NCBI RefSeq assembly: GCF_009647655.1
Contig: NZ_WJFD01000007.1
Location: forward strand, 248,001 to 312,000
Reading direction: 5' to 3'
DNA length: 64,000 bases
From: Chitinophaga sp. SYP-B3965
GTDB lineage: Bacteria; Bacteroidota; Bacteroidia; Chitinophagales; Chitinophagaceae
Under the pieces are notes generated by a model. It saw only the letters and a list, made by a program, of their open reading frames with translations, was not told the DNA's origin and searched no databases. The position numbers and the translations under genes are program-made. This document shows, piece by piece, positions 9,038 through 17,945 of this stretch. The stretch's first letter is position 1. Every line of letters begins with the position of its first letter.

Positions 9038-9325
9038 TAAATTCCACCATATGATAGGGCACATGCGGAAGGCATGTGCCAATTTTAGGAAAATATTGGA
9101 AACCGCCCGTTTAAACTTCTCATGCAAAATCGTTTTTCCAAAGGGAATGTTAAAATTTTGACACTTAGGGGTGAGCGACGAACGATTTTTAATCCTTATA
9201 TTGCATAAAGATTCAGTTTGAAACTAACCCTTGACAAAGATATTGGGCTTGTCCCTAAAGAATATCCTGGTTACTAATCAGGTTTTAGAATGGCGGAAGG
9301 AGAGGCACTAGTTGCCTCTCTTTTA
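9038..9325 (+). ncRNA. Candidate small RNA (or leader RNA) upstream of eboA
   Basis: A strong + strand terminator at 9300-9325 has no + strand ORF in front of it, because the preceding gene is on the - strand. A -7 match at 9024-9031 would start a transcript of about 290 nt. Its 5' part has a perfect 9-bp hairpin with a GGAAG loop at 9058-9080 (arms GGCACATGC and GCATGTGCC), and smaller hairpins are possible at 9233-9254 and 9266-9283. I do not find the conserved cores of tmRNA, RNase P RNA or SRP RNA. It may be a 6S-like RNA, another small RNA, or an attenuated leader of the ebo operon. Both ends are inferred. Confidence 0.4.
9300..9325 (+). terminator. Rho-independent terminator 45 bases before eboA
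   Basis: GAGAGGCA and TGCCTCTC enclose a CTAGT loop and are followed by TTTTATTTT. The T-tract is only on the + strand side, so it ends a + strand transcript. Confidence 0.8.
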
Positions 9326-9369
9326 TTTTAAGCAAGGTCCCAAACCCCGAAAATTATTATTTTAGCCGC

Positions 9370-10212
9370 ATGGGATATGCATATGAGCAGCACAAGGTTT
9401 CCTCGGACCTATATCAGACCATTCTCAGCCATGTAACGGAAAAAGGAAAACAGTGGCTGGAAGAGCGTTTCGGAGCCTGGAAAGAGCAGGGGACCCTGCA
9501 GCAATTCAATCTTGCCTTTACGGCGGCCCCCCGTTTCCTCGGGCGGGACGAGATCAAAACCATGGAAGGATATACGCTGGACCGCTTATTTCGGGTCTGG
9601 TGGTTATTACAACTCCCGATTACAGATAAACAGCAGTACATAAACACCATCGAGAACCTGTTCAATTCTGCAGAGATGAATGAACAGGTAGCCTTATATG
9701 GTGCCTTACCGTTGTTTGCATTTCCGGAAGCATGGATACTGCGTACGGCTGAAGGGATCAGATCTAATATAGGCGTGGTTTTAGAAGCTATTATGCTCCA
9801 TAATCCCTACCCTGCAAAGTACCTGGATGAAGCTGCCTGGAATCAACTGGTGCTCAAAGCCTTTTTTACAGAGAAGCCGGTACATAAGATAGAAGGCCTG
9901 GATGAACGGGCAAACCCAACACTGGCCCGCATCCTGTGTGATTATGCACATGAACGGAGAGCTGCGGGAAGAAATGTACATCCCATGTTATGGCGGCTGG
10001 TAGGGCCTTTCCTCTCAGAAACAAACTTTGCCGATATTGAAAGGACCTGGTACTCAGAACATCATGCAGAGCGGGAAGCCGCTGCGCTGGCCTGTTCTAT
10101 GAGTTCATATGCTGCTGCGTTGGCATTACTGGATAAACGTCCCGAGTTAAAATCGGATATTGCAGCTGGAAAGCTGACATGGGAAACGGTTGCCAATCGT
10201 GTAAATGGCTAA
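9370..10212 (+). CDS. eboA: EboA-like protein
   Basis: A 280-residue, soluble, mostly helical protein that opens the six-gene ebo operon. It has the EboA pattern FTAAPRFLGRDEIKTMEGYTLDRLFRVWWLL followed by a region with ALPLFAFPEAWILRTAEGIRSNIGVVLEAI and a C-terminal helical part with LACSMS. No enzymatic function is established for EboA. The identification rests on the residues and on the five following genes, which are eboB to eboF in the canonical order. The start at 9370 follows an AT-rich stretch and the terminator ending at 9325, so either transcription starts in between or the operon is read through from the upstream RNA. Confidence 0.85.
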   Translation: MGYAYEQHKVSSDLYQTILSHVTEKGKQWLEERFGAWKEQGTLQQFNLAFTAAPRFLGRDEIKTMEGYTLDRLFRVWWLLQLPITDKQQYINTIENLFNSAEMNEQVALYGALPLFAFPEAWILRTAEGIRSNIGVVLEAIMLHNPYPAKYLDEAAWNQLVLKAFFTEKPVHKIEGLDERANPTLARILCDYAHERRAAGRNVHPMLWRLVGPFLSETNFADIERTWYSEHHAEREAAALACSMSSYAAALALLDKRPELKSDIAAGKLTWETVANRVNG

Positions 10213-10275
10213 TTGATGCTATATGCAAACGGGCTTTTTTTATTAATTTAACAACAATTGTAATTTGTAAATCAT

Positions 10276-11262
10276 ATGTGTTGTAGTGCTGAACTGACGG
10301 AAAAAGACATGGTACCCCAATCAATTAATCCTGCCTACCTGGATGCCATTAAAGGCATGCGTTTTTTTGACCCGCATGTGCATATGACTTCCCGCACAAC
10401 GGATGATTACCAGGCCATGGCGGATGCTGGCGTAGTAGCTTTAATAGAACCCGCTTTCTGGTTGGGCCAGCCCCGTACGGGTGTGGATACTTTCAGGGAT
10501 TATTACAGCAGCCTCGTTGGCTGGGAGCGTTTCCGCTCTTCTCAATTCGGCATCAAACATTATTGCACGATCGGCTTGAATTCCAAAGAAGCGAATAATG
10601 AAAAACTGAGTGAGCAGGTGATGGAGATCTTACCGCTCTTCATTTATAAAGAAGGGGTAGTAGGCATCGGAGAAATAGGGTTTGATGACCAAACGGCGCT
10701 GGAAGAAAAATATTACCGCGCACAACTGCAGCTGGCAAAGGATGCAGGACTGCCGGTACAAATTCATACACCACACCGGGATAAAAAACAAGGTACGCAG
10801 CGCAGTATGGATATTGCGATTGAAATGGGCCTTGATCCTTACATGGTGATTGTGGACCATAATAATGAAGAAACGGTGAAAGAAGTGCTGGACAGGGGTT
10901 TCTGGGCAGCCTTTACCATTTACCCCTTTACAAAAATGGGAAATGAAAGAATGGTGGAGATCGTAAAACAATATGGAACGGAACGTATTATGGTAAATTC
11001 TGCGGCAGACTGGGGGATCAGCGATCCGCTGGCAGTACCTAAAACAGCGGCATTGATGCTGGAACGCGGAATTGATAAAGCAGCCATTGAGTTAGTTACT
11101 TACCGTAATGCCATCACGGCATTTGCGCAAAGCGGCCAGATCAATGAAGCTGATTTTGAAAACGTAACAGCCGTAGATCAAAGTCTCAAATATAATGGCA
11201 GCACCGTTTTACGGGGCGGCCAGCAACCAAGACCCAACAAACAATCTACCATCATAAGGTAG
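10276..11262 (+). CDS. eboB: EboB, TatD-family metal-dependent hydrolase
   Basis: An amidohydrolase-superfamily TIM barrel. Visible metal-binding motifs are DPHVHM near residue 36, GEIGFDD, QIHTPH, VDHNNE and the terminal NSAADWGISDP with its metal-binding Asp. The substrate is unknown. The start is ambiguous: ATG at 10276 gives a Cys-rich 11-residue extension and lies only about ten bases after a TAATTTG element, while ATG at 10309 (MVPQSINPAYLDAIK) fits a normal barrel start. The gene follows eboA by 63 bases, and the C-terminal tail is Gln/Arg/Pro-rich. Confidence 0.88.
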   Translation: MCCSAELTEKDMVPQSINPAYLDAIKGMRFFDPHVHMTSRTTDDYQAMADAGVVALIEPAFWLGQPRTGVDTFRDYYSSLVGWERFRSSQFGIKHYCTIGLNSKEANNEKLSEQVMEILPLFIYKEGVVGIGEIGFDDQTALEEKYYRAQLQLAKDAGLPVQIHTPHRDKKQGTQRSMDIAIEMGLDPYMVIVDHNNEETVKEVLDRGFWAAFTIYPFTKMGNERMVEIVKQYGTERIMVNSAADWGISDPLAVPKTAALMLERGIDKAAIELVTYRNAITAFAQSGQINEADFENVTAVDQSLKYNGSTVLRGGQQPRPNKQSTIIR

Positions 11263-11301
11263 AGCAGCATTGTTTTTTTTGAATAAACCTATCTGAAAAA
11301 C

Positions 11302-12204
11302 GTGAACTATATCTTTAGCAAACTGATCGGCTATCTGCGATTAATGAGGCCCGCGAATATAATAACCGCTATAACGGATATACTGGCTGGTATTGCAATC
11401 TCAGGATTTCTGGCAGGAGGCCTGGGAGATGTGCAGACGATCTTACAGGTTACCTGTCTTGCCATTGCTACCGTAGGTCTTTATGGTGGCGGCGTAGTTT
11501 TTAATGATGTATTTGATGCTCCGCTTGACAGGATTGAACGTCCTGAAAGGCCTATTCCCAGCGGAATTATTTCCCGTACGGAAGGAATTGTGCTGGGTGT
11601 TTATTTATTGTTGCTGGGTGTGCTGGCTGCTTTCACAGTAGGCGAGCTGGCAGGATTCCTGGCTATTTCCATTGCAGTGTCTGCACTGGTATATGATAAA
11701 TGGGGAAAACATCACAACCTGCTGGGACCTGTGAACATGGGACTTTGCAGGGGATTGAACCTTTTGATGGGCATGAGCATTATTCCGCATTCCCTTGAAA
11801 AATACGGCTGGCTGGCTTGTTTGCCGGTATTGTACATTGCTGCTATCACCATGATCAGCAGGGATGAAGTGCATGGCGGAAAAAAACGCACCTTACTGTA
11901 TGCTGCGCTGGGTTACGGGATTGTCTATACGACCATTTTTGTGCTGGCAGGCTTAAATCATAAATTCTTTGAAGTGATCCCCTTCTTGCTGGTATTCATC
12001 TGGATGATCATGCGGCCATTGCTGGTTGCCATGAAGGAGCCGGTGGGGCCTAATATTGGAAAAGCCGTGCGGGGAGGCATTATTGGATTGATTGCCATGA
12101 ATGCCGCATGGGTAGCAGCTTTTGCTCCTTTTCCCTATGCACTGGTGGTATTGGCATTTCTGCCGCTTTCCTTTCTGTTATCTAAGGCTTTTGCGGTTAC
12201 CTGA
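11302..12204 (+). CDS. eboC: EboC, UbiA-like membrane prenyltransferase-related protein
   Basis: A 300-residue integral membrane protein with about eight or nine helices and the first UbiA motif, NDVFDAPLDRIERPERPIPSG. UbiA enzymes bind the prenyl diphosphate through two Asp-rich motifs. The second place here reads SRDEVHGGKK, without a DxxxD. A GTG codon at 11302 opens the best reading (NYIFSKLIGYLRLMRPANI follows the start); the next ATG at 11344 would remove the first helix. It probably works on a lipid-linked or hydrophobic intermediate in the inner membrane, as in other ebo operons. Confidence 0.87.
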   Translation: MNYIFSKLIGYLRLMRPANIITAITDILAGIAISGFLAGGLGDVQTILQVTCLAIATVGLYGGGVVFNDVFDAPLDRIERPERPIPSGIISRTEGIVLGVYLLLLGVLAAFTVGELAGFLAISIAVSALVYDKWGKHHNLLGPVNMGLCRGLNLLMGMSIIPHSLEKYGWLACLPVLYIAAITMISRDEVHGGKKRTLLYAALGYGIVYTTIFVLAGLNHKFFEVIPFLLVFIWMIMRPLLVAMKEPVGPNIGKAVRGGIIGLIAMNAAWVAAFAPFPYALVVLAFLPLSFLLSKAFAVT

Positions 12205-12297
12205 ACCGTTAACAATAAATCTACAGCGGATATTTCCCCTTTTTTGTACATTTAATGGTTAAAAACATTACCAGGAAAAGGCAGGGAAAGAATAGCT

Positions 12298-13449
12298 ATG
12301 TCGTACATTCAGCAGTCATTTAGTGTTCAGTTCGAATACAAGGTCTTCTTTACAGAAAAGATCTTTGATATCGCAAATCCAGCATTTGCGAACTTCCTGG
12401 AATCACGTGCAGAGAAAGGCATCCGGAAGAAATTATTATTTATTGTAGACGATGGGGTGACCAAACATCACGATTATCTGCAGGATCAGATCACCGCTTA
12501 TTTTCAAAATGTAGATGGTTTTGAACTGATCCAGGATATCATCGTAGTGCCGGGAGGAGAAGCTTCCAAGAACGATCTGCAATTATTTTACTGGCTGGTG
12601 AATACACTGGACCAGCATAAAATAGACCGCCACTCTTATGTGGTGGGTATTGGCGGAGGGTCTGTACTGGACCTGGTGGGTTATGTTGCAGCGGTAAGCC
12701 ATCGTGGCGTTAAACATATCCGCATCCCTACTACCGTTCTCTCTCAAAATGATTCCGGTGTTGGCGTAAAGAATGGTATTAATTATCATGGCAAGAAAAA
12801 CTTCCTCGGAACTTTTGCGCCGCCTGCTGCTGTATTTAATGATGCAGCCTTTCTTCCCACACTGGATGAAAGAGATTGGCGTTCAGGCATGGTGGAAGCC
12901 ATCAAAGTGGCCCTGATAAAAGATGCAGGTTTTTTTGACTGGATGGAATCTCATGCGGCTTTACTGACGCAGGCAGATCCAACCAGTTTGCAATATCTTA
13001 TCCGCCGTTGTGCTGAATTGCATATGGCGCATATTGGCGGTGCCGGCGATCCATTTGAAAGTGGTTCTTCCCGCCCATTGGATTTTGGGCACTGGAGCGC
13101 ACACAAACTGGAACAACTCACTGATTTTGAATTGCGCCATGGAGAAGCGGTTTCTATCGGCATTGCGCTGGACAGTGTGTATTCCTGGTTAACAGGTATG
13201 CTGGATCCGGATTCGCTGGACCGGATCATCAATTTACTAAAAGAGCTGCGGCTCCCTTTATACCATCCGTTGCTGGAAATTGAAGATGATCAATCTGCAA
13301 TTATTGCCGGGCTGGAAGAGTTCAGAGAACATCTCGGCGGCCAATTGACCATCTCGTTACTTCGTGCCATCGGCAAAGGGCAGGAAGTGCATACCATGGA
13401 CCTTGCAACTTTACGCAAGGCCGTAAATATGCTGCGCGACAAATGGTGA
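12298..13449 (+). CDS. eboD: EboD, 3-dehydroquinate-synthase-like sugar phosphate cyclase
   Basis: A 383-residue member of the sugar phosphate cyclase superfamily (AroB relatives). It shows the nucleotide-binding GIGGGSVLDLVGYVAA, the PTTVLSQNDSGVGVKNGIN segment, KNFLGTF, the metal ligands GMVEAIK (Glu), DFGHWSAH (His) and RHGEAVSIGI (His). Such enzymes need NAD and a divalent metal and cyclise a phosphorylated sugar; EboD's own substrate is not established. It lies between eboC and eboE, and is distinct from the shikimate-pathway AroB that the cell should have elsewhere. Confidence 0.9.
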   Translation: MSYIQQSFSVQFEYKVFFTEKIFDIANPAFANFLESRAEKGIRKKLLFIVDDGVTKHHDYLQDQITAYFQNVDGFELIQDIIVVPGGEASKNDLQLFYWLVNTLDQHKIDRHSYVVGIGGGSVLDLVGYVAAVSHRGVKHIRIPTTVLSQNDSGVGVKNGINYHGKKNFLGTFAPPAAVFNDAAFLPTLDERDWRSGMVEAIKVALIKDAGFFDWMESHAALLTQADPTSLQYLIRRCAELHMAHIGGAGDPFESGSSRPLDFGHWSAHKLEQLTDFELRHGEAVSIGIALDSVYSWLTGMLDPDSLDRIINLLKELRLPLYHPLLEIEDDQSAIIAGLEEFREHLGGQLTISLLRAIGKGQEVHTMDLATLRKAVNMLRDKW

Positions 13450-13487
13450 TATCCCTTATCTTAGTTTGACGGAAAATATATAAGATC

Positions 13488-14696
13488 ATGCAAACTCCAT
13501 ACGGGCACCTCACGTATTGTACGAACATTCATGCAGGTGAAAACTGGGGAGAACATTTTTCTCAATTAAAAACACATATCCCTGCTGTAAAAGCCAAGGT
13601 GAGTCCTGCTGCGCCTTTTGGAATAGGGCTGCGCCTCAGCAACCTGGCCAGTCTTGAATTGTCCAAGGAACCTGCGTTGCTGGAATTTAAAGAATGGCTG
13701 AAAGCGGAAGACTGTTACGTATTTACGATGAATGGTTTTCCTTACGGTGGTTTTCACAGTGTGGTGGTAAAAGACCAGGTGCATACACCGGATTGGACAA
13801 CATCGGAACGGGTAGCTTATACCAACCGGTTGTTCCGCATTTTGGCAGCATTACTTCCTGCAGGTATGGAAGGCGGCATTTCTACTTCTCCTTTATCTTA
13901 TAAATACTGGCTGCGTTGCCAGGAAGAACACCAGTCTGTGATGGAAAGCGCTACGCTGAACATGCTGCTGGTAGTGGAACAACTCATTAAAACACATCGT
14001 GGAGGCGGACCTTTGATGCATCTGGATGTGGAACCGGAACCGGATGGCATGCTGGAGAATTCCAAAGAATATATCGATTGGTATTTCCAGCATTTGTTAC
14101 CCGCAGGTGTGATCATGTTCAGTGACAGATTTGGCATGACGGAAGAAGAAGCGATCGTGGCTATCAAACAACATGTGCAGTTATGCTATGATGTTTGCCA
14201 CTTTGCAGTGTCCTACGAAGATCCGCTGGTAGTACTGGAACGGTTACATTATTTTGGACTGAAAACCGGCAAAGTGCAGATCAGTGCAGCTTTGAAGGGA
14301 CTGTTTCCTAAAGATAACAGGCAACCAGTTGTTGCCGCATTTAAAGAATTTAATGAGTCTACTTATTTGCATCAGGTGATTGCGCGTAAGGCAGACGGTG
14401 AAAAAATACATTATCCTGATCTGCCGCAGGCATTGGAGGATGCAGAAAATCCGGATGTAGAAGAGTGGCGCGCACATTTTCACGTGCCTGTTTTTGTGCA
14501 GGACTTTGGTGTGTTAACTTCTACGAGAGATGATATCAGTCGCGTTTTAGCAAGGCAGGCAGCCAAACCTTTCAGTTATCACCTGGAAGTGGAAACCTAT
14601 ACCTGGGAAGTGCTGCCAGCTGGATTGAAGCAGGAAATGGGGATTTCTATTGCGCGTGAGATGAAATGGGTACTGCAACAATTGGAATTATCCTAG
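13488..14696 (+). CDS. eboE: EboE, xylose-isomerase-like TIM-barrel metabolite traffic protein
   Basis: A 402-residue soluble protein with the EboE opening TYCTNIHAGENW and the barrel motifs HLDVEPEPDG and CYDVCHFAVSYEDP, which supply Glu, Asp and His residues expected to bind a metal, and a KVQISAAL strand. The fold resembles xylose-isomerase-type sugar phosphate isomerases/endonuclease IV. In family annotation it is called metabolite traffic protein EboE; no activity has been established. It overlaps the longest possible reading of the next gene slightly but not its preferred start. Confidence 0.88.
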   Translation: MQTPYGHLTYCTNIHAGENWGEHFSQLKTHIPAVKAKVSPAAPFGIGLRLSNLASLELSKEPALLEFKEWLKAEDCYVFTMNGFPYGGFHSVVVKDQVHTPDWTTSERVAYTNRLFRILAALLPAGMEGGISTSPLSYKYWLRCQEEHQSVMESATLNMLLVVEQLIKTHRGGGPLMHLDVEPEPDGMLENSKEYIDWYFQHLLPAGVIMFSDRFGMTEEEAIVAIKQHVQLCYDVCHFAVSYEDPLVVLERLHYFGLKTGKVQISAALKGLFPKDNRQPVVAAFKEFNESTYLHQVIARKADGEKIHYPDLPQALEDAENPDVEEWRAHFHVPVFVQDFGVLTSTRDDISRVLARQAAKPFSYHLEVETYTWEVLPAGLKQEMGISIAREMKWVLQQLELS

Positions 14697-14716
14697 TTTT
14701 GTATGAGAATATTTCT

Positions 14717-16084
14717 ATGAAAAAAACGGTGGTTATTGATGTAGTGGGATTGTCCTCATCCCTGATCGGAGCACATACGCCCTTTCTGAGTGCTTATGCA
14801 AAAAAGCATCATCATTCTTCTATTAAACCTATGTTGCCTGCGGTGACCACTGCTGTGCAATCTACTTATGTAACAGGCCAGTGGCCCAGTGAGCATGGAA
14901 TTGTAGGGAATGGCTGGTACGACAGCACAGATGCAGAAATAAAATTCTGGAAACAATCCAATAAACTGGTACATGGTGAAAAGGTGTGGGAACGTGCAAA
15001 ACAATTGCATCCCGGCTTTACCTGTTCCAAAATGTTCTGGTGGTACAATATGTATTCCAGTGCAGATTTTTCTGTAACACCACGCCCGCAGTATTTATCA
15101 GACGGCCGTAAAATGCCGGACTGTTATTCGCATCCTGCTTCTTTAAGAGATGATCTGCAAAAAGAACTGGGGCAATTTCCGCTCTTCCAGTTCTGGGGGC
15201 CGGGAGCTAACATCCGCTCTACGCAATGGATAGCAGATGCTTCCATCCTTACGGATAAATGGCATGATCCTTCCCTTACACTGATCTATTTACCACATCT
15301 TGATTATTGCTTACAGAAATACGGACATAACTATACGCAGATAGCACCAGAGCTGGAAGCTATTGATAAGGTATGCCAGCAGCTGGTGGAGTATTATGAA
15401 AAGAGGGATTGTGAGATCATCCTCTTATCAGAATATGGCATCACCGATGTAGATCATCCTATTCACCTGAACCGTTTGTTCAGGGAACATGGATTGCTGG
15501 CGATACGGGAAGAGCGGGGCCTTGAGTTATTAGATGCAGGAGCTTCCAAAGCTTTTGTGGTAGCGGATCACCAGATAGCACATGTATATGTGAATGATCC
15601 TTCCTGTTATAAACAGGTGCGGGAACTGGTGGAAAAAGTACCGGGTGTTGAACTGGTGCTGGACAGGGAAGGGAAACGTAAACACAATCTGCATCATGAG
15701 CGGAGTGGGGATCTGGTATTGGTAGCAGATGCCAAAAGCTGGTTCACTTATTACTATTGGCAGGATGATGCGAAGGCGCCTGATTTTGCACGTACAGTAG
15801 AAATTCATCGTAAGCCGGGATATGATCCTGTAGAGATGTTCCTGAATCCGGCTGATCCTTTGGTGAAAATGAAAGTGATCGGGAAAGTATTGAAGAAAAA
15901 GTTAGGCTTCCGTTACCTGATGAATGTGATCCCATTGGATGCCACCCTGATCAGGGGCTCTCATGGAAGGATTGCAGCAGATACAAAAGATCATCCCGTA
16001 CTGATCAGTACACAGCCTGTTAAAGAAGGGGTAGTGGCTACTGATGTGCATGATATTATTCTCCGGCATTTGGGACTGTTATAA
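14717..16084 (+). CDS. eboF: EboF, alkaline-phosphatase-superfamily nucleotide pyrophosphatase/phosphodiesterase-like
   Basis: A 455-residue protein of the alkaline phosphatase superfamily. The NPP-type active site motif is seen as PAVTTAVQSTYVTGQWPSEHGIVGN, with Thr as the probable nucleophile, then YLPHLDYCLQKYGH, LSEYGITDVDHPI and RGSHGRIA for metal ligands. The start ATGAAAAAAACG at 14717 is preferred to 14666, which would overlap eboE by 31 bases. No signal peptide is obvious at the start. It closes the ebo operon and is followed by a perfect hairpin. Confidence 0.88.
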   Translation: MKKTVVIDVVGLSSSLIGAHTPFLSAYAKKHHHSSIKPMLPAVTTAVQSTYVTGQWPSEHGIVGNGWYDSTDAEIKFWKQSNKLVHGEKVWERAKQLHPGFTCSKMFWWYNMYSSADFSVTPRPQYLSDGRKMPDCYSHPASLRDDLQKELGQFPLFQFWGPGANIRSTQWIADASILTDKWHDPSLTLIYLPHLDYCLQKYGHNYTQIAPELEAIDKVCQQLVEYYEKRDCEIILLSEYGITDVDHPIHLNRLFREHGLLAIREERGLELLDAGASKAFVVADHQIAHVYVNDPSCYKQVRELVEKVPGVELVLDREGKRKHNLHHERSGDLVLVADAKSWFTYYYWQDDAKAPDFARTVEIHRKPGYDPVEMFLNPADPLVKMKVIGKVLKKKLGFRYLMNVIPLDATLIRGSHGRIAADTKDHPVLISTQPVKEGVVATDVHDIILRHLGLL

Positions 16085-16090
16085 AATGAG

Positions 16091-16114
16091 GACATCCCGA
16101 AGAGTCGGGATGTC
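16091..16114. terminator. Hairpin between eboF and the DUF1080 gene, possible terminator
   Basis: GACATCCCGA and TCGGGATGTC form a perfect 10-bp stem with a 4-base loop between two convergent genes. There is no T-tract, so efficient intrinsic termination is not certain. Confidence 0.55.
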
Positions 16115-16149
16115 GGTTGAAAAACAGTGAACAATGAAATAGTCGCTGA

Positions 16150-17511
16150 CTATTTCAGAATCTTTATCTTAACACTGCGGTAGTTCACAGCATTGCCATG
16201 ATCTTGCAGGAGAATATGTCCTTTTGGTGCCATACCAAAGTTGGCGATCTTCTCAAACTTGCTGCGTGCAACAAGTGCTTTGAAAATATTATCACCTCTT
16301 ACGTAGCTTACTACTTTATGGCCATTCAGCCAGTGCTCTACACGATTGTCGGAATATACTACTACACGGCCGTGATTCCATTCACCGATCTTCCTGAGGG
16401 AATTGGGGAATTTATAAGAAGGGATCAGGTCGTATAAAGAGCCTAATGTACGATTACCGGCAGCGCCCAGTTTAGCATCCGGATGTTTCGCATCGTCCAG
16501 CACCTGGAATTCAGGGCCAATAGCAGAACCCTGGTTGTTCTCAGATTCTGTCACAAAATACTTCACACCGCTGTTAGCACCTTCTGTGAGTTGGAAATCA
16601 AATTCCAGGTCGAAAGCTGCAAACTCTTCATCCGTAACAATGTCTCCACCGTTGGTAGATTCTTTTCCGTCAGCTGGTGCTACACTCAGGATACCATCTT
16701 TAATAGCCCATCCTTTTGCAGGGAAAGCTGGTTTGTGTGCGCCTCTCCAACCTTTGGTTGTTGAACCGTCCCACAGTAAGCGAATTCCCTGGCGTTTTTC
16801 CTGTTCGGAAAGTGTGTTAGGGACATTATTTACTACATACACATCATCATAAGGAGAATACTGAGAAGCCGGAGGATTTTCCATGATGCGGATGTTTTTC
16901 CAGCGGATGGTTTTATTCGCGTCTTCTTCTTTTTTCCCGATGCCATGTACCTGCAGGGCAATAAAACCGGAAGGTAATTCAGCATCTATTACGTGTGCGG
17001 CTGGAACACCATTAATAAAGGTGCGGATCTCAGAACCGCGGCATTCGATACGATACTTGTTCCAGGTGTGGGCTTTGTATGCTTTTTGCGCAACGGGGTT
17101 CAGATCCAGGGGATATAACCAACCGCGGCGGCCTTCTTCATAAATTCCACCACTCCAGGCACGTGGGGCAGGGTCTACTTCCATCTGGTAGCCAAAAACC
17201 CGGCCATTCTGGTAATCGGCTTTACTTTGACTGCGGAACTGGATGCCGGAGTTGAAATCCTTATCCAGTATGTATTCCACCTCAAAGATAAAATCACCGT
17301 AATCCTTTTCCGTAGCCAGGAAGGAGTTTGGTTCTGCGATCACGGTAGTACCAACGATCTCTCCGTTCTTAACTGAGTACTTAGCTTTGCCATTCAGCTG
17401 CTTCCAGCCTTTCAGGTCTTTGCCATTAAAAAGGTTCTGCCATTTACCGCTCTGTGCAAAAGTGGCTGTCATCCATAGCAATCCGCAACCTAGAAGGATA
17501 TACTTTTTCAT
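16150..17511 (-). CDS. Secreted protein with two tandem DUF1080 (3-keto-disaccharide hydrolase-like) domains
   Basis: A 453-residue protein with a signal peptide (MKKYILLGCGLLWMTATFAQ). The first DUF1080 domain is at about 22-210 (FNGKDLKGWKQLNGKAKYSV, NSGIQFRSQS, GGIYEEGRRGWLYP, TFINGVPAAH); a second follows at about 240-453 (LLWDGSTTKGWR, GANSGVKYFV, GPEFQVLDD, LNGHKVVSY). DUF1080 is a laminarin/concanavalin-like fold; some members cleave 3-keto-glycosides. The longer frame to 17565 lacks a signal at its start, so 17511 is chosen. An operator-like site stands 166 bases upstream. It runs convergent to the ebo operon. Substrate not known. Confidence 0.85.
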   Translation of the reverse strand: MKKYILLGCGLLWMTATFAQSGKWQNLFNGKDLKGWKQLNGKAKYSVKNGEIVGTTVIAEPNSFLATEKDYGDFIFEVEYILDKDFNSGIQFRSQSKADYQNGRVFGYQMEVDPAPRAWSGGIYEEGRRGWLYPLDLNPVAQKAYKAHTWNKYRIECRGSEIRTFINGVPAAHVIDAELPSGFIALQVHGIGKKEEDANKTIRWKNIRIMENPPASQYSPYDDVYVVNNVPNTLSEQEKRQGIRLLWDGSTTKGWRGAHKPAFPAKGWAIKDGILSVAPADGKESTNGGDIVTDEEFAAFDLEFDFQLTEGANSGVKYFVTESENNQGSAIGPEFQVLDDAKHPDAKLGAAGNRTLGSLYDLIPSYKFPNSLRKIGEWNHGRVVVYSDNRVEHWLNGHKVVSYVRGDNIFKALVARSKFEKIANFGMAPKGHILLQDHGNAVNYRSVKIKILK

Positions 17512-17676
17512 GGAACTTGTGGTTTGTATCAGAAAAGCTGCCGAATGCAATCCGGGCATTTGCAAGTGCTGCTTCTAATTATTTAATTTGACCGATTTGC
17601 TCACGGTACCCGAAAACGTGGCTCCAAAGGCACAGGGGCCTGGACGGCAGCCAAGATAGAAAATTCCCAACAATAT

Positions 17677-17692
17677 TTGCAAACGATTGCAA
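17677..17692. promoter_or_regulatory. LacI-type operator-like site TTGCAAACGATTGCAA
   Basis: Arms TTGCAA flank a central ACGA. The 14-base core TGCAAACGATTGCA occurs again, letter for letter, at 47746-47759 upstream of the second susC. The LacI gene at 22179 has a different operator type beside it, so the regulator is probably encoded elsewhere. Confidence 0.6.
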
Positions 17693-17886
17693 GAATCTTA
17701 TAATCCTGTTATTGTGTCAAAAAAGTGTCAGTACCGGAGAATGTTCGTCTAAAATTCATTGGTATAAGCCCTTTTTGCATGATTTCCGGCTCCAAGATAA
17801 AGAAATCTGATTATTTCTGAATGAAATACTGACCAGAATCAGGAGAAATATATAGGGTGGAATTTCTGATTTATAGCCTCTTTGAT

Positions 17887-17894
17887 TACCTTTG
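17887..17894 (+). promoter_or_regulatory. -7 promoter element of atpG (TACCTTTG)
   Basis: A perfect match to TAnnTTTG 52 bases before the atpG ATG at 17946. A TTG at the usual upstream spacing is not present. It overlaps the earliest possible ORF start at 17892, which therefore cannot be used by this transcript. Confidence 0.6.
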
Positions 17895-17945
17895 CAGCCG
17901 AAAATGGAAGGACGATCGTCTTTCTATATAAACCTTTTAAAGTAT

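Larger units (their letters stand above)
17512..17945. other. Divergent intergenic region (DUF1080 gene / atpG)
   Basis: About 430 bases without an ORF. It carries the LacI-type operator-like palindrome at 17677-17692 on the DUF1080 side and a -7 element at 17887-17894 on the atpG side. Nothing else was recognised. Confidence 0.7.

Noticed and set aside
9038..9325. tmRNA, RNase P RNA or SRP RNA
   Set aside because: The conserved cores that I would expect (tRNA-like acceptor, GAGGAAAGTCC, GGAAG-loop in the SRP context) were not found. The GGAAG loop of the hairpin is by itself not enough.
16091..16114. Clear intrinsic terminator for eboF
   Set aside because: The stem is perfect but lacks a T-tract, so it is listed only as a possible terminator.
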